Source of the DNA: Halichondria panicea
Taxonomy: Eukaryota; Porifera; Demospongiae; Suberitida; Halichondriidae
NCBI RefSeq assembly: GCF_963675165.1
Contig: NC_087379.1
Coordinates: forward strand, 1,423,201-1,487,200
Direction: 5' to 3'
Length of the DNA: 64,000 nucleotides
Part shown: piece after piece, positions 1 through 13,110 of the stretch
How the letters are laid out: every line of letters starts with the position of its first letter
Position numbering within the stretch: the first letter of the stretch is position 1
Made by a program: the position numbers and the translations under genes
Notes under the pieces: generated by a model
Told to the model about the DNA's origin: nothing
The model's input: only the letters and a program-made list of their open reading frames with translations
Databases searched by the model: none

Positions 1-820
1 GACCCTCAGGCCCTTAGTAGCACCCTCGCTACGCTCGAGATGCTACAGCCTCGGGCCTTCAGGTCTCAAAACCCCATAGAGACCTTGGACTCAGTCTATA
101 ACTATTATATATGCAATGCATTCCATCTCTGCATTGCAATGTCAATTAGGCCAGGCAAAGTAGATTAGTAGTTTTTTGGCTGCTTCACTCAAGCCTTCCC
201 CCTAAATTTCATTATTCGGGCGTGGTGTAGTCTCGAATAACCTAGCAGGTCGAGACTACGTAGAAAGGGCATTGGGGCATTGGAAACGTGAATTAGTAGA
301 TAAGTATCTGAGTCTATATCCTAAACACAACACAGTTGAAAGTGCGCCCCCCCACCCCAAAATATAGAGTAGATGGTATGCTAGCCTCGGTCCCAGGCCG
401 ATTTTTTTTGCCGACCTAGCGTTCAATTGGAGACGGATCAGCCTGGGGTCGAGGCTAATGGTATGCATGATCAAGAGTTCCTCTTGGCCCGGTAAGCTGA
501 AACTAGCCTCGACCCCAGGCAGATTTGTTTCCAATTGAACGCTAGGTCTGCCAGAGGCTAACCTAAAAGAAAGAGAAGGACAAGATGATTAATGATTTCA
601 TTAAAAGTGACCCTGTTGACCTTGGCTTACCTCCTGTCCTCCTCTCAGTTGGGCCAACTTGAAACCTGAAACCTCCTCTAGATGGGCGTGACCAGCGGGC
701 GGCTTAGAATCGGAGCAAAAAACATAGGCGTGTTCACTCCTCCTACAGGTCTAGCAGCACTTGCACTCAAGAAAGTGTATAGACCTACGTCTACGTACAT
801 AGCTTCACTTTTATAATAGT
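1..820. other. Gene-free 5' flank with inverted-repeat debris
   Basis: No convincing exon was found here. Positions 1-65 form an imperfect hairpin with a GAGG/CCTC-rich arm pair around a CGAGCGTAGCGAG-like core, which recurs in the element at 4247-4385. A second palindromic element lies at 382-553 and is listed separately. TGGGCGTG at 683-690 lies about 130 bases before the first ATG of the next gene and recurs upstream of several family members. Confidence 0.5.
382..553. repeat. Palindromic MITE-like element
   Basis: TAGCCTCGGTCCCAGGC (382-398) is nearly the inverse of GCCTGGGGTCGAGGCTA (441-457). The block 410-457 is inverted again at 504-553, including TTCAATTGG against CCAATTGAA. Related ends (TAGCCTCGAT...) recur at 31724-31850 and around 34018-34050, so this is a dispersed foldback family rather than a single hairpin. 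Confidence 0.65.
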
Positions 821-2492
<1,672 letters not shown>

Positions 2493-2594
2493 CATTATTA
2501 TTTTTTTAGCTTTTTGTGAATCAGATATTCCTGCATTTCAACCAGAGAATACGCAGCTAAGCTAGGGTTTGTTTTTCTGACGACCCTTTCCTCA

Positions 2595-2621
2595 CTATAA
2601 AATACATTTTAGTTGGGCGTG
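2595..2621 (+). promoter_or_regulatory. Putative core promoter: TATA-like box plus TGGGCGTG
   Basis: ACTATAAAATAC (2594-2605) is followed by TGGGCGTG (2614-2621), 43 bases before the ATG at 2664. The same TGGGCGTG octamer lies upstream of the genes starting at 821, 7180, 12906 and 23270. It resembles a KLF/Sp GT-box; transcription factor identity is unproven. Confidence 0.4.
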
Positions 2622-2663
2622 ACTAACTGGAGGTATCACAACTTTTAATACATACGTACGTAC

Positions 2664-5600
2664 ATGGCGACTACAATTCAAGAGAAGAGACCTAGGAGTG
2701 GGTTGTTTCACAAACAAATGTCCACAGAGGAGCTGGTTTCTTGGCTGAGGGAGGAAGGCCTTGGACATAAGGACTGTGACATAATATTGGGTGGGTATGG
2801 CTCCAGCTAGCTCAGAGTAGAAATGACTATAATGACTATAATTATATTGTAGACAATGGATTTACTGGTACATCGTTTCTTCTTCTGGAGAAAAACGTAG
2901 TGAAAGAGTTGGGTATCAAGATGGGTGGTCAGATCATGATCACTAAGCTCAAGAAAATGGTAATTTGTGTGTATGTGTGGAAAGATAATTAGGAAAATCA
3001 TTTTGTGTGTAGACTAGATGGTGCTGTATGTACATGGAGCTGGCTATAGTTGTTTCGATTTCGATATAATGTGTACTCTGTGTTTCCAGGCTGAGGAGAT
3101 ATGCGCTGAGGTAGATGATCGATTGACCTTTGATACTCACTCGACCGTCCCAAATGATGATGTGAGTTGAAATATGATATGAGTTGAAATATGATGTTTG
3201 TTATTGTAATCCCATTCATTTTTTCCTACCCTCGGCCTCAGGGTCGTGTGGTGGTGCCTCCTGCTAGTACACTGATCATCAATGATATCAGAGAGAGCTC
3301 ACCCACTGGGGGGACCAGCACTAGTGGGGTCCAGGTGAGAGGAATGTGTGTGTGTACACTGGGGGGACCAGCACTAGTGGGGTCCAGGTGAGAGGAGTGT
3401 GTGTGTGTACACTGGGGGGACCAGTACTAGTGGGGTCCAGGTGAGAGGAGTGTGTGTGTGTACACTGGGGGGACCAGCACTAGTGGGGTCCAGGTGAGAG
3501 GAGTGTGTGTGTGCACTGGGGGGACCAGTACTAGTGGGGTCCAGGTGAGAGGAGTGTGTGTGCACTGGGGGGACTAGTACTAGTGGGGTCCAGGTGAGAG
3601 GAGTGTGTGTGTGTACACTGGGGGGACCAGTACTAGTGGGGTCCAGGTGAGAGGAGTGTGTGTGTGTACACTGGGGGGACCAGCACTAGTGGGGTCCAGG
3701 TGAGAGGAGTGTGTGTACACTGGGGGGACCAGCACTAGTGGGGTCCAGGTGAGAGGAGTGTGTGTACACTGGGGGGACCAGTACTAGTGGGGTCCAGGTG
3801 AGAGGAGTGTGTGTGCACTGGGGGGACCAGTACTAGTGGGGTCCAGGTGAGAGGAGTGTGTGTGTGCACTGGGGGGACCAGTACTAGTGGGGTCCAGGTG
3901 AGAGGAGTGTGTGTGCACTGGGGGGACCAGTACTAGTGGGGTCCAGGTGAGAGGAGTGTGTGTGCACTGGGGGGACCAGTACTAGTGGGGTCCATGTGAG
4001 AGGAGTGTGTGTACACTGGGGGGACCAGTACTAGTGGGGTCCAGGTGAGAGGAGTGTGTGTGTGTACACTGGGGGGACCAGTACTAGTGGGGCCCAGGTG
4101 AGAGGAGTGTGTGTGTACACTGGGGGGACCAGTACTAGTGGGGTCCAGGTGAGAGGAGTGTGTGTGCACTCCCCGACCAGTACTAGTGGGGTCCATGTGA
4201 GAAGTGTGTGTGTACAGTGACCTTCCTATTACCATGCATTAAATAATAGTTAGACACTGTTTTGGAGGTGTCTATGGGATTCAGAAGCCCAAAGGCACTG
4301 ATTTAGTATCCCGAGCGTAGCGAGGGTACTAAAGTGGCTGAGGGCTTCTAAATCACATGGACACCGACAAAACAGTGTCTAACTCATTTAGATAGTAGTG
4401 CGCATGCGCAAACTGCTTGACTACAATACAATTACTTGACAACGGAATACTAGGTATACTAAGTAAATTTGCAGGTATACTAAGTCCCATAGTATACCTG
4501 CTCTGAGGCACTTTTCCCATGTACTTCCCATGTAGATCTTATCAACTAGTGTCTAACTATAGCTAGTATAGCACTGATTGTATTATGACTCTTGTTGTAG
4601 GAGATGAGAGACCCTCAAGAGTCACCCACCAGGCAGCAGGGAGAAGAAGATGTGAGTGAGTGGGGACGGTTGCATTTAATAACTGATTAACAACAGCATT
4701 GAAATAGTTACTTTACTCTGACTTACTCTGGTATGTAGGTGACGAGAGAGCCAGTGTCTCGAGTACAGTCTAGTGGAGACGTGAGCAATGGCATTGTCTT
4801 AGTTACAGACTTAACTTTTTTCTTTCTTCCTACAGGGCTTCAGAGAAGAAGATGAGGTAAATAAAAGTCGTACTTTTACACTACTAATGCACTGTATGCA
4901 TACGTTACCTCAAGAGCTTGTCCTACCCATTATGATTTCGTATCACAATCTAATACCAGCAAATCCCCCGCCACACAGGCTCCTGTGTACTGCACCCAAG
5001 GCCTTGAGTCGGGCACTAGTGTGTTCTCCTTTGATCACACTGTGCACATGTACCGCAATAAGATATGGGCCGGGAGAGAGCTACTCAAAGTGACTTTTCT
5101 GAACCCTGACGTTCTCAACAGTTGGGGACTCACTAGAGACAATATCCTCGACTGGGCCAAGGTCTGGGACGTTGAAAATGAGAAAGTACCAACGTTCACT
5201 TGTTCCAAAGCAAAAGGAGACATTCGAGTGAAGTTGTCTGGTACGTATTGTAGTGCGGAGTGTAGTTAGTTCAGTACAGTCTCTGTTTGAAGGGAAATTG
5301 CGTTCCATGTATCAAAAAACCCTTTCAGTAAAGGCTCGAATAACTTATTTTTATGTTTGCAATCATACATGTATATACTTCCACAGACACTGAGGGATGC
5401 TGGTCAGCAGTGGGCATGGATGCAGAGAAGATTCAACCAGTAACTGATCCGACCATGGTCCTCAATCTCAGAGGACTACCAGCGCACCTCCAGAGGAGTC
5501 TGGTCATCCACGAGTTTGGACATGCCTTGGGGCTCGATCACGAGCACCAGCGCTCTGACTTCTGGGACGTTATGGGCGGCTATTTCGATAAAAAGAGGAT

Positions 5601-7001
5601 CCCTCAAGAACAATACACGAGGGTAGTCAAGAAATCTGATGCAGTGGATAAGGACAGAGTGTTGGAGTACAATCCCAACAGCATCATGCACTACTGGTGA
5701 GTGTGGGATTTGACCCATGCAACCCTATATGGATCTTAAAGACTATTTATTAATCCAATTTTACTACGTTTACGGAGTTGCGTACTCTTCCTAACGACTC
5801 TTGACGGTACGTGTACACACACATGTACGCATATATATAGATTTTGTACTTGCAATTCTTACATGACTGTAATTAACCACGCTGTTTTGAATGTTGTTTA
5901 GAGATGTGGGCCATTTACGCACGTAGAATGACACACTCATATCACAATGCCTGTACGTGGTCTGTACTCTGGTACTGTCACTGTGTATCCTAATTTTACA
6001 TGCTTAATTGAGCAATGTGGTGGTGTGTGTATGTTCACTGCTGCTCTTTATTAAATGAATTGTCAAGGTTTGATCTTGCTTGGTTGGAGAATCCTCGTCA
6101 CCGTATCCATGGTAACATTGAGGGTGACAACACACTGTCACCGACAGACAAACGATACCTTCTTGGAGTGCACAAGAGACAGGGAGAGGGCAAACTACCC
6201 AGTGACCCCTCAACCATCGACAAGCAATATCTAGTGGACATTTATGGTAGGTATATTGCTGGGCAATTTTCAGGCAATTTCCAAGAGCAAATTTTAGGGG
6301 GAGGCATGTTCGTACTTTGGCATTTAAAATTCCAAGAGAGGGCAAACCAAATCCAAACGGGGGGCAAAAGCCTGGTATAACATTTGTGTATTTTCAACAC
6401 CTCATTGTAGCCACTGTTGGTATCTGCCAAGGGTGACTGCCTATTGTAGCAGTATGTACTTGACACCATTACACCTCCAATACAGTTAACGATGAGCTGA
6501 GACAAGTGTCATCACCTGTGCCTCGACGAAAGGCAAGACAGTTGTCTCCTGCTACAAACACAAGACCCAACACTACCACTAGAGCAGCTCCAAGAAACCC
6601 TCAGTACAACAGTATTGATAAAACCGGTATGCATATACATGTACGTACGTTTGATTGGTTGTGCACTTATCTAGTCGTATGAGGTAAAGCTACAAAGTTG
6701 ATTCTTGTTTATTTCTGTAGACTCTGTTTTGCAAGTGAATGTCCACAAACAAGAGATTCTGAACACTATTTGGGATGTCCGTGCCCAGTGGAGAGTGATT
6801 GGTGCATATCTGGGCTTGTCGGTCGGTGAACTGGATGCAATACACGCTAACTCCAGTGACTACCTCAATAATGTCCTAGTGTCATGGATCACTCAAGGGA
6901 ACAAGTACATTGAAGAGTTACTGGTCGTGCTCCGGTCCTCAGCAGTGGGCAGGGCTGACCTCGCTGAGAAAATAGAGACCCTGAGGATTTTTAAACGCTA
7001 G
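2664..7001 (+). CDS. SAM - metzincin zinc protease - death domain protein
   Basis: Twelve exons yield 561 residues in one frame: 2664-2790, 2853-2959, 3090-3161, 3242-3334, 4601-4651, 4739-4780, 4836-4856, 4979-5240, 5387-5696, 6068-6246, 6486-6626 and 6721-7001. There is no signal peptide. The N-terminus is a SAM domain (STEELVSWLREEGLG; VVKELGIKMGG). A linker of small exons follows, four of them phase-symmetrical. The protease core starts at IWAGRELLKVTFLNPDVL and carries zinc motif HEFGHALGLDHEHQR and Met-turn NSIMHY. A helical segment (DKRYLLGVHKRQ) follows, and the C-terminus is a death domain (IWDVRAQWRVIGAYLGLSV). The HExxHxxGxxH motif predicts an active zinc endopeptidase. SAM and death domain predict recruitment into intracellular signalling assemblies (inference). 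Intron 4 holds an exon/donor minisatellite and a MITE. An inverted paralogue lies at 18676-23270. Confidence 0.82.
3335..4213 (+). repeat. Minisatellite of exon-end plus splice-donor units
   Basis: About 17 tandem units of roughly 48-54 bases follow the genuine fourth exon of the SAM-protease-DD gene. Each unit repeats the last coding bases (ACCAGTACTAGTGGGGTCC) and the donor context CAG|GTGAGAGGAG, then a variable GT run. Units differ mainly in GT-run length and a C/T at the ACCAG(C/T)AC site. Together they present a ladder of near-identical 5' splice sites. Confidence 0.95.
4247..4385. mobile_element. MITE-like inverted-repeat element in intron
   Basis: TAGTTAGACACTGTTTTGG at the left end is inverted as AAAACAGTGTCTAACT at the right end, with further internal complementarity (AGAAGCCC/GGGCTTCT). 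It lies in the intron after the minisatellite of the SAM-protease-DD gene. No ORF is present. Confidence 0.75.
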
Positions 7002-7179
7002 TAATCTTTTGTTTTCTGTGGTGTGTGAGTGTTGGAATTGTCTATCTGTGCAATGTGCATGTTATTGACTGAAGACAGGGGGGTGAATTTTATAATCCGG
7101 GGGTTTAATGCAACAACTGAGATGGGCGTGGCTGGTAAGACTTGCTTGCTTGCTTGTTTGTCTTGGAAGTGAATGTATA

Positions 7180-9260
7180 ATGGCGTTGAGAACTCTAGAC
7201 CTGTCACCAGGAGAGGTATGTATAGGTGTGTGTTACAGTGTATGTATAATAATTATACTGAGACTGACTACATGCATACATGCATGCCCGGCTGCTTTAC
7301 AGCTAATAATTATACTAATGATCTGCTTGCATGATTCGAAAGGGATCGCCATCAGCGCACGAACCAGGTGGCTGAATTTTGTTCAATATAGGAGTACTTT
7401 TTTAGACTTTTATTTGTGGTTGAGGAGTAATTTATCATTCTGTTATTGGTTAATTAATGAGCATTTATATCTTCTATCGCTGTATCTCATGCAGCTGCCT
7501 AGTGACTCTAATGGAGATGTGGAGGAGGCTTGTCGTAGACAGGTGAGACTCCACACACAATCACATTCTGACGTATATGTGCTTATATACAAGGGCTAGC
7601 AGTTGATACAAAAATATAATAATTATACTTCCAACTGTTACTAAATTGTTTGTCCCAAAAGTGAGCTGCAAAGCGCAGCAGAGCTAGCTTAATAATTACA
7701 TTTCGATAATTATGTGTTCATTAAGTACTCCACAATATACATTATCTCGATCTTGTTAATGCTTCTACACCTATACAGTCGATTCCAATGTGCCCCTTAT
7801 CGCCACATTCTGACGATGAAGGTGATCAGTCTACAGATAGTGGTGAGGCAGCTGCTGTGGTTGTGAAGAAGAAGATTTGGAAGGAGAGAGAGCAGCTTAA
7901 TGTGCTCTTCATGAAACCTGAGGTTCTAGAGGGCTGGGGCATTGGAGTAACTCCCCAGATAATCTTGGAATGGGCTGGTGTCTGGAGGCGAGACAGTAAC
8001 AGCAAAGTGCCAATGTTTAAACAAACCACAAGCACCAGGCGTGCGGATATACGAGTGGAATTCTCAGGTATTATAATAGTACTTATAGCTGCACCTCACG
8101 CAATTCATAAATTTATTTAAGAGCCAGTTTTCCAGGTACCTTGTGCAAACGTACTGTGATTGTGCAAACTGTGATTGATTGAGCTATTTTTATTTCAGAC
8201 GAAGGCGGCTGCTGGTCGATGATCGGGAAGCGTGCAGAATCAGTTAAAAAGCCTGCTCCGACAATGATGCTAAATCTCTCCAATGACTACTGTGCCGATG
8301 AGCAGGGAAAGAGGAGTCTAGTCATCCACGAGTTTGGACATGCCTTGGGCCTTGATCACGAACACCAGCGCTCCGATTTCTGGGACGCGGTGGAACCTTA
8401 TTTTGACGTCACACGAATGAAGGATGATTCTCGTGTTTCTGATGCTCACTCTGAAAAGGATATGTCGTCGTTCGGAAAAGATTGGTTCAAGAAAAGATAT
8501 GGTGAGAGAAATGGAATCAGACGATTTTTCGGAATCAAGAAGAAATCCCAGGAGCAGAAAGTGGAAATGTCAGAGTATGATTCAGACAGCATCATGCACT
8601 ACAGGCGAGTTTGGTGATATTGCTCGTATTCACAGTATGCAGTGTATAGGGCCACCCTTTAGGCCAATAGAGGTTGTAATAAAGATGTGGCCTGCTAACA
8701 CAGATCAAACACATGTCATGAGGCCCATTAACCTAGCTGGTTGATTATATAGAGGGGGCTTGAAGTTGTGGTGTAGTAATAAAATGACCATGATTATTAT
8801 TGTGTTACTTGATTTGCAGTTTTGATGTTGACTGGTTCAAGGATCATCGTCTTCGTCGCAAACAGAGTCTGAAAGCAATTCCCGACACAGAGATAGATCC
8901 AAAGGTTAAGACGTACCTCATGGGAGTTCACAAGAGGCACAACCGTATGTCTAGGGACCCCTCCAGTACTGATCTGGCTTCCTTGGAGAGTGCTTACGAT
9001 AGTAAGTAGAGTACGGTATATTACTAGAATATTTTGTTGGTGAAAAACCTTTGCGAATGAGCCAAATCAGCAGAAAATTTGGCAATCAACTATTGCGTTC
9101 TGGCAAGAATCGTGTGTATTTACTAGGAAGGAGTAATTTAGGTTTTGTGGATTTTATTGATCAACCCTCGCAAAGTTCGATGCTCGCAAAACATTATAGT
9201 AATACATATGGTACATGTAAATTAACTTCAATGACGGGTTTTTATTCCCGTGCAGGTTGA
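7180..9260 (+). CDS. Metzincin zinc protease, no SAM or death domain
   Basis: Six exons give 321 residues: 7180-7215, 7495-7542, 7779-8067, 8199-8604, 8820-9001 and 9256-9260. The start MALRTLDLSPGE and the second exon (LPSDSNGDVEEACRRQ) are a short acidic leader like those of the genes at 27012 and 38043. The protease core has IWKEREQLNVLFMKPEVL, a CWSMIGKRAES segment, zinc site HEFGHALGLDHEHQR and Met-turn SDSIMHY, then a C-terminal helical segment (VKTYLMGVHKRHN). It ends soon after LESAYDS, where death-domain paralogues continue. The fourth intron appears to use a GC donor (CTACAG|GCGAGT). It is convergent with the next gene. A cytosolic peptidase is likely; substrate unknown. Confidence 0.75.
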
Positions 9261-9826
9261 GTGCTGCTTCTCAGGCTGAACAAACTGCTGGATTATTTGT
9301 ATGTGAATTACTGCTAAGGCTAGAGTGCTTATTAGTAATTGTTTTTTTTTTATATCAGTGTACATGCAGGTATGTGTCTGTTAGAGCCAGAGTGCTCCTT
9401 GTTTAGTTGCTATGAACCTAGGGATATCGATATAATATAGTACAGGCAATAATAATAATTAAGTGCACGCATGCTTTTATTATGGAGGTGCATGCAATCA
9501 ATTATGCCATTAATCATGGGTCCTGGTTGCAATTGTAAGATGTAAAAACTGCTAGTAAGTATAATTATAAAAACGTACATGTATATACAAGACTTATATA
9601 AAATTAATTGTGATAATTATATACATCTAGTTAGTAAAAATGTTAGCACCTGCACTCTATAAAATGTAGCCAATCTTTGTGCTCAGATCATAATTATCAC
9701 TTATATATTCATTAAAACACACAACTTCATTTTGATGTAAAACAAGACAAAATACTCAAAAAATAACGGCAAGTCAGTTAATTAACACTGGGATAAAGTT
9801 CTGCAGCTTTGCATAGGCCAGGTGCA
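9261..9826. other. AT-rich convergent intergenic region
   Basis: This is the 3'-to-3' gap between two converging protease genes. It is AT-rich with several TTATATA/AATTATA runs. No exon, RNA gene or clear repeat was seen. Confidence 0.5.
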
Positions 9827-12800
9827 TCACTTGGTAACTGAATTAAGAAGAAATAACACAATAATAAGTGTGAGGTGGGTATACAATTGGCACAGCTTAC
9901 GATAGGCATCTTTCAGAAATTGTATATCAATTGATGATGGGTGTTTGGCATAGTCGTTGTGCCTCTTGTGGATACCCCTCAAATACATCTTCTCCTTGTC
10001 TGAGAGTTTAGGGTCATGGTCTAACGTTCTCCTATGACGAAGTCGTGGGTCTTTCAGCCAGTCCTTGTCAAACCTGTGTATATATATATACATGCAGCGA
10101 AGCATTGTTACTACACAGTACAGTGTTATAGATGTCATACATGTATAGAAAAATTGTAGAGAAGGAAGCTCTTCATGAATATAGGGGGAAACTCATCCAA
10201 GCAAATAAGGGTCATGGAAAAATGCATACATGCAAGTATTAACAATGCTCAAAGCTAGCACCTCACACATCCAGAGCTGTTTCATTGTTATTTCTGACAT
10301 ATACATGTACAGTAGACACACACACACTCACCAGTAGTGCATTATGCTGTCTGCGTCATATTCAGACAACTTTCCCTTTTCCTTCTTCTTGAGCCAGTCG
10401 TTACCGAACGCAGCCTTTCCTTTCACGGATGAGTAGTCTCCTGTGCGTGAGTCGTGCCCCATAGCTTCAACGTTCAAATGTTTCTCAACCACATCCCAGA
10501 AATCGGAGCGTTGGTGTTCGTGCTCGAGCCCCAAGACATGCCCAAATTCATGGATGACCAGATGCTTTTGAAAATCTTGAGGGAAGCCTTTGAGGTTAAA
10601 TACCAAGGTTGGTTCCTTGGAATCTTTAACTTTCTGTGCATCCATACCCACCTTCGACCAGCAACCACCCGTCTCTGCAATATCATCATAAAAGCATAAT
10701 TGTGGAAGAAGTTAATAATTATGTATAAGAGAAGAAGTTAGCATACCTGAGAACAGAACACGTATATCTGCTCTCTTGGCAGATTCATTCACAATGAATT
10801 CTGGAATGGCATCGCACTGATTCCAGGCATCATTAGCCCACTCCAATACCATACTGATAGACATGGACTTTTTACTAAATCCATGTCCACTCTTCCACGA
10901 CTCGAGAACGGAAGGGTTTAAGAAATGCACTTTCAGAACTTCTCTCCCCTTCCACAGCTTCTGAGTACGGACATAAGCAGCTGCTGCACCCTGTGTCCCA
11001 ACACAGTCAGCGTCTGTTTCTTCCTCTGGTAGCTCCGGAGGTCCCATGCAGCGTGGTGTCGTCTGTATCAAGATAACTACATGACATTTTCAGTGTTAAA
11101 TTCGATGAAAAGATGAATACAAATATGACTTACTCCCAAAGTATATAATTTATATAACACGGTTTTTGTCACAAAATTATGCTTTCCTGGGGCTACAAAG
11201 CTCAAGTAACAATTATGATTACGCCAAACACAAAATGCTCACAGTTTTTGAAACTGTTTGGGTACAAAACTGCAAGTTCTACACGTGCACTTACTGGTTT
11301 GTACTGTGGACCAACTTCTCCTGTTTCCATCTCCTCCGAATCCTGCAAGTTATAGTTAAACAATGGCCTCGAGTGGTATATTTGATTTACACGCGAGAGT
11401 AATCTGATAAACCACGAGGCGCAGCCGAGTTGGTTTATCTGATTACTCGAGCGTGTAAAGCAAATATACCACGAGAGGCCATAGTTTAACTGGCTTGTAC
11501 TATGTTTAGAACTGTACTACTATGTTTAGCTACTTCCTGTCATGCTTCTTCAATGAATATGCTTATAACTACTGTTTGCCGTCACTGTTGCTATAGCTAT
11601 GCAATGAATTTGCTATTTTTTTAAAAAGCGATGGCTGATTCAAGCAAGCGTCTATGATTCAAGCAAGCAATTGTGAAGGCTGTGTTTCTGCATCTTTATA
11701 GAAGGCACTTCAAGAAAGTACACTGGTGCTACTTGTCTACAAAGAGTGCAAATGTACCCCAAAATATCATTCCACAAGCCTACTGTACTGGCCCAGTGCA
11801 GTGCAGTCTCTTTAGTCTGAGAAACACTTGGCAGTCTGGACCCTTCTTACTGCTCCTGGTCCCATGCAGCAATGTAATAAGCAGGTTGTGACAACCAATG
11901 TTGAAAGTTGAAAAAAAGCAACACAAACAAACCAGTATCGTTCGATTCACGATCACGGAGTTCTTCCAAATTTGCCTCCTTTTTGGAACTATTCATCGCT
12001 CGAACTTGGCTCTTTTTATGTTGACTAAAATCATTAGTATAGTAGTCTGTTTTGTATTGAATTCTCTCTAACTCTAATATTGCTAATATTGATTGAATTG
12101 AGTAGTGTGTCATTGTTTTAATTGAAACAGTGTGTCAATTTTGTTGCAAAGGTGGGATACTGTATTCAGTTCTAGCTGTACATGTAGTTTGACCACAAGC
12201 CATGGTATATGGCTGTTATACACTAGGGTATAACAGCCATATACCATGGCTGTGGTCAGACAGGTTGTATAAGTAGTATAAACTACAACTGAAGCCTTTG
12301 ATCTTTGGTGCAACCATAGTACAACATACAATACACCATATCACATTTATTTTTATTACCGAGTAATACAATTCCTGAACATACGTACTCAATAATCTCT
12401 TAATTAAATGGTGTGGTCCAGCCTGACCATGGAAATACTTACCACTAATTTGAGCAATATTTCCTGGCCCACTTGTCCGAGGCCCATATCTTGGCAGTCC
12501 TCTTTCGTCAACAATACGACAGATTCTGGAGTGACTTCTTCGGCTGCAAAAATACATTGTTTAATAGTACAAATGTATACAACACATTCGATACCAGCTA
12601 GAACTTAGCTTTATGCTTACTGCAGGCCGTAACTTAACTAGGCTTACTGCACAGCCTGGCAGCATTAAACTAGATAACCAATATCAGTTCTTACAGCTCT
12701 CACGACCTAGACTCACAAGCAGTCACTGTTGCAGGCTAACTGTTCGCCTGCAACAGTGACGGCTTGCTAGTCTACTCACGACCAGCTAAATGAATTTATA

Positions 12801-12906
12801 ATCTAGCTTCATACATACCTTTCAGAGTTTGACAGTCCTCTTGGCTCAGTCCCATCTCTTTCAGCCGCTCTACAAGATCATCTGTTGACGGCTGCTTCAA
12901 CGCCAT
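9827..12906 (-). CDS. SAM - metzincin zinc protease
   Basis: Read on the minus strand, seven exons give 359 residues: 12819-12906, 12443-12543, 11295-11342, 10747-11062, 10332-10674, 9901-10073 and 9827-9837. The first two encode a SAM domain (STDDLVERLKEMGLSQEDC, then KEDCQDMGLGQVGQEILLKL). A 16-residue acidic exon leads to the protease: LWKGREVLKVHFLNPSVLES, zinc site HEFGHVLGLEHEHQR, Met-turn DADSIMHY. The helical tail (KEKMYLRGIHKRHND) is followed almost at once by a stop, so there is no death domain. The 950-base second intron holds three palindromes (11353-11490, 12191-12257, and 12722-12760 in the first). A possible extra exon near 11935-12010 does not fit the frame and was left out. 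Confidence 0.72.
11353..11490. mobile_element. Long foldback (MITE-like) element
   Basis: TAGTTAAACAATGGCCTCGA and onward is inverted at the right end (AGAGGCCATAGTTTAACT). Both arms carry matching TTTATCTGATTACTC-type sequence around a central CGAGGCGCAGCCGAG core. The element is about 138 bases, has no ORF, and is intronic in the SAM-protease gene. Confidence 0.85.
12191..12257. repeat. Near-perfect 31-base inverted repeat
   Basis: Arms 12191-12221 and 12227-12257 are complementary with about one mismatch (core CCATGGTATATGGCTGTTAT), separated by 5 bases. This would form a strong hairpin in either DNA or RNA strand. It is intronic in the SAM-protease gene. Confidence 0.9.
12722..12760. repeat. 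15-base perfect inverted repeat
   Basis: GTCACTGTTGCAGGC (12722-12736) and GCCTGCAACAGTGAC (12746-12760) are perfect inverses with a 9-base loop, in the first intron of the SAM-protease gene. Confidence 0.9.
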
Positions 12907-13110
12907 TGCTGGATTTTAGTCTGTTATAGACTATGACTCCGCCCAACTAGATTTACAAGCAACGCCCTGTTTCACGCCCATCTACTATAATAGATCTATG
13001 GAGGTTTGTCTCTAAGAATAACATACCAGTACAAAACACACACAGCTAAACAAACAAAATATACACATGCATTTCATATAAGCTTCTATAATTATCCTGT
13101 TTTTGTTTTC

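Noticed and set aside
3335-4213. Regularly spaced repeats suggestive of a CRISPR array
   Set aside because: Units are continuous tandem copies without unique spacers, lie in an intron of a eukaryotic-type gene, and include the exon end and donor. It is a minisatellite.
11935-12010. Extra linker exon (minus strand, MNSSKKEANLEELRDRES) in the SAM-protease gene
   Set aside because: Its reading phase does not fit between the SAM exon and the 48-base acidic exon. Direct joining of those two does.
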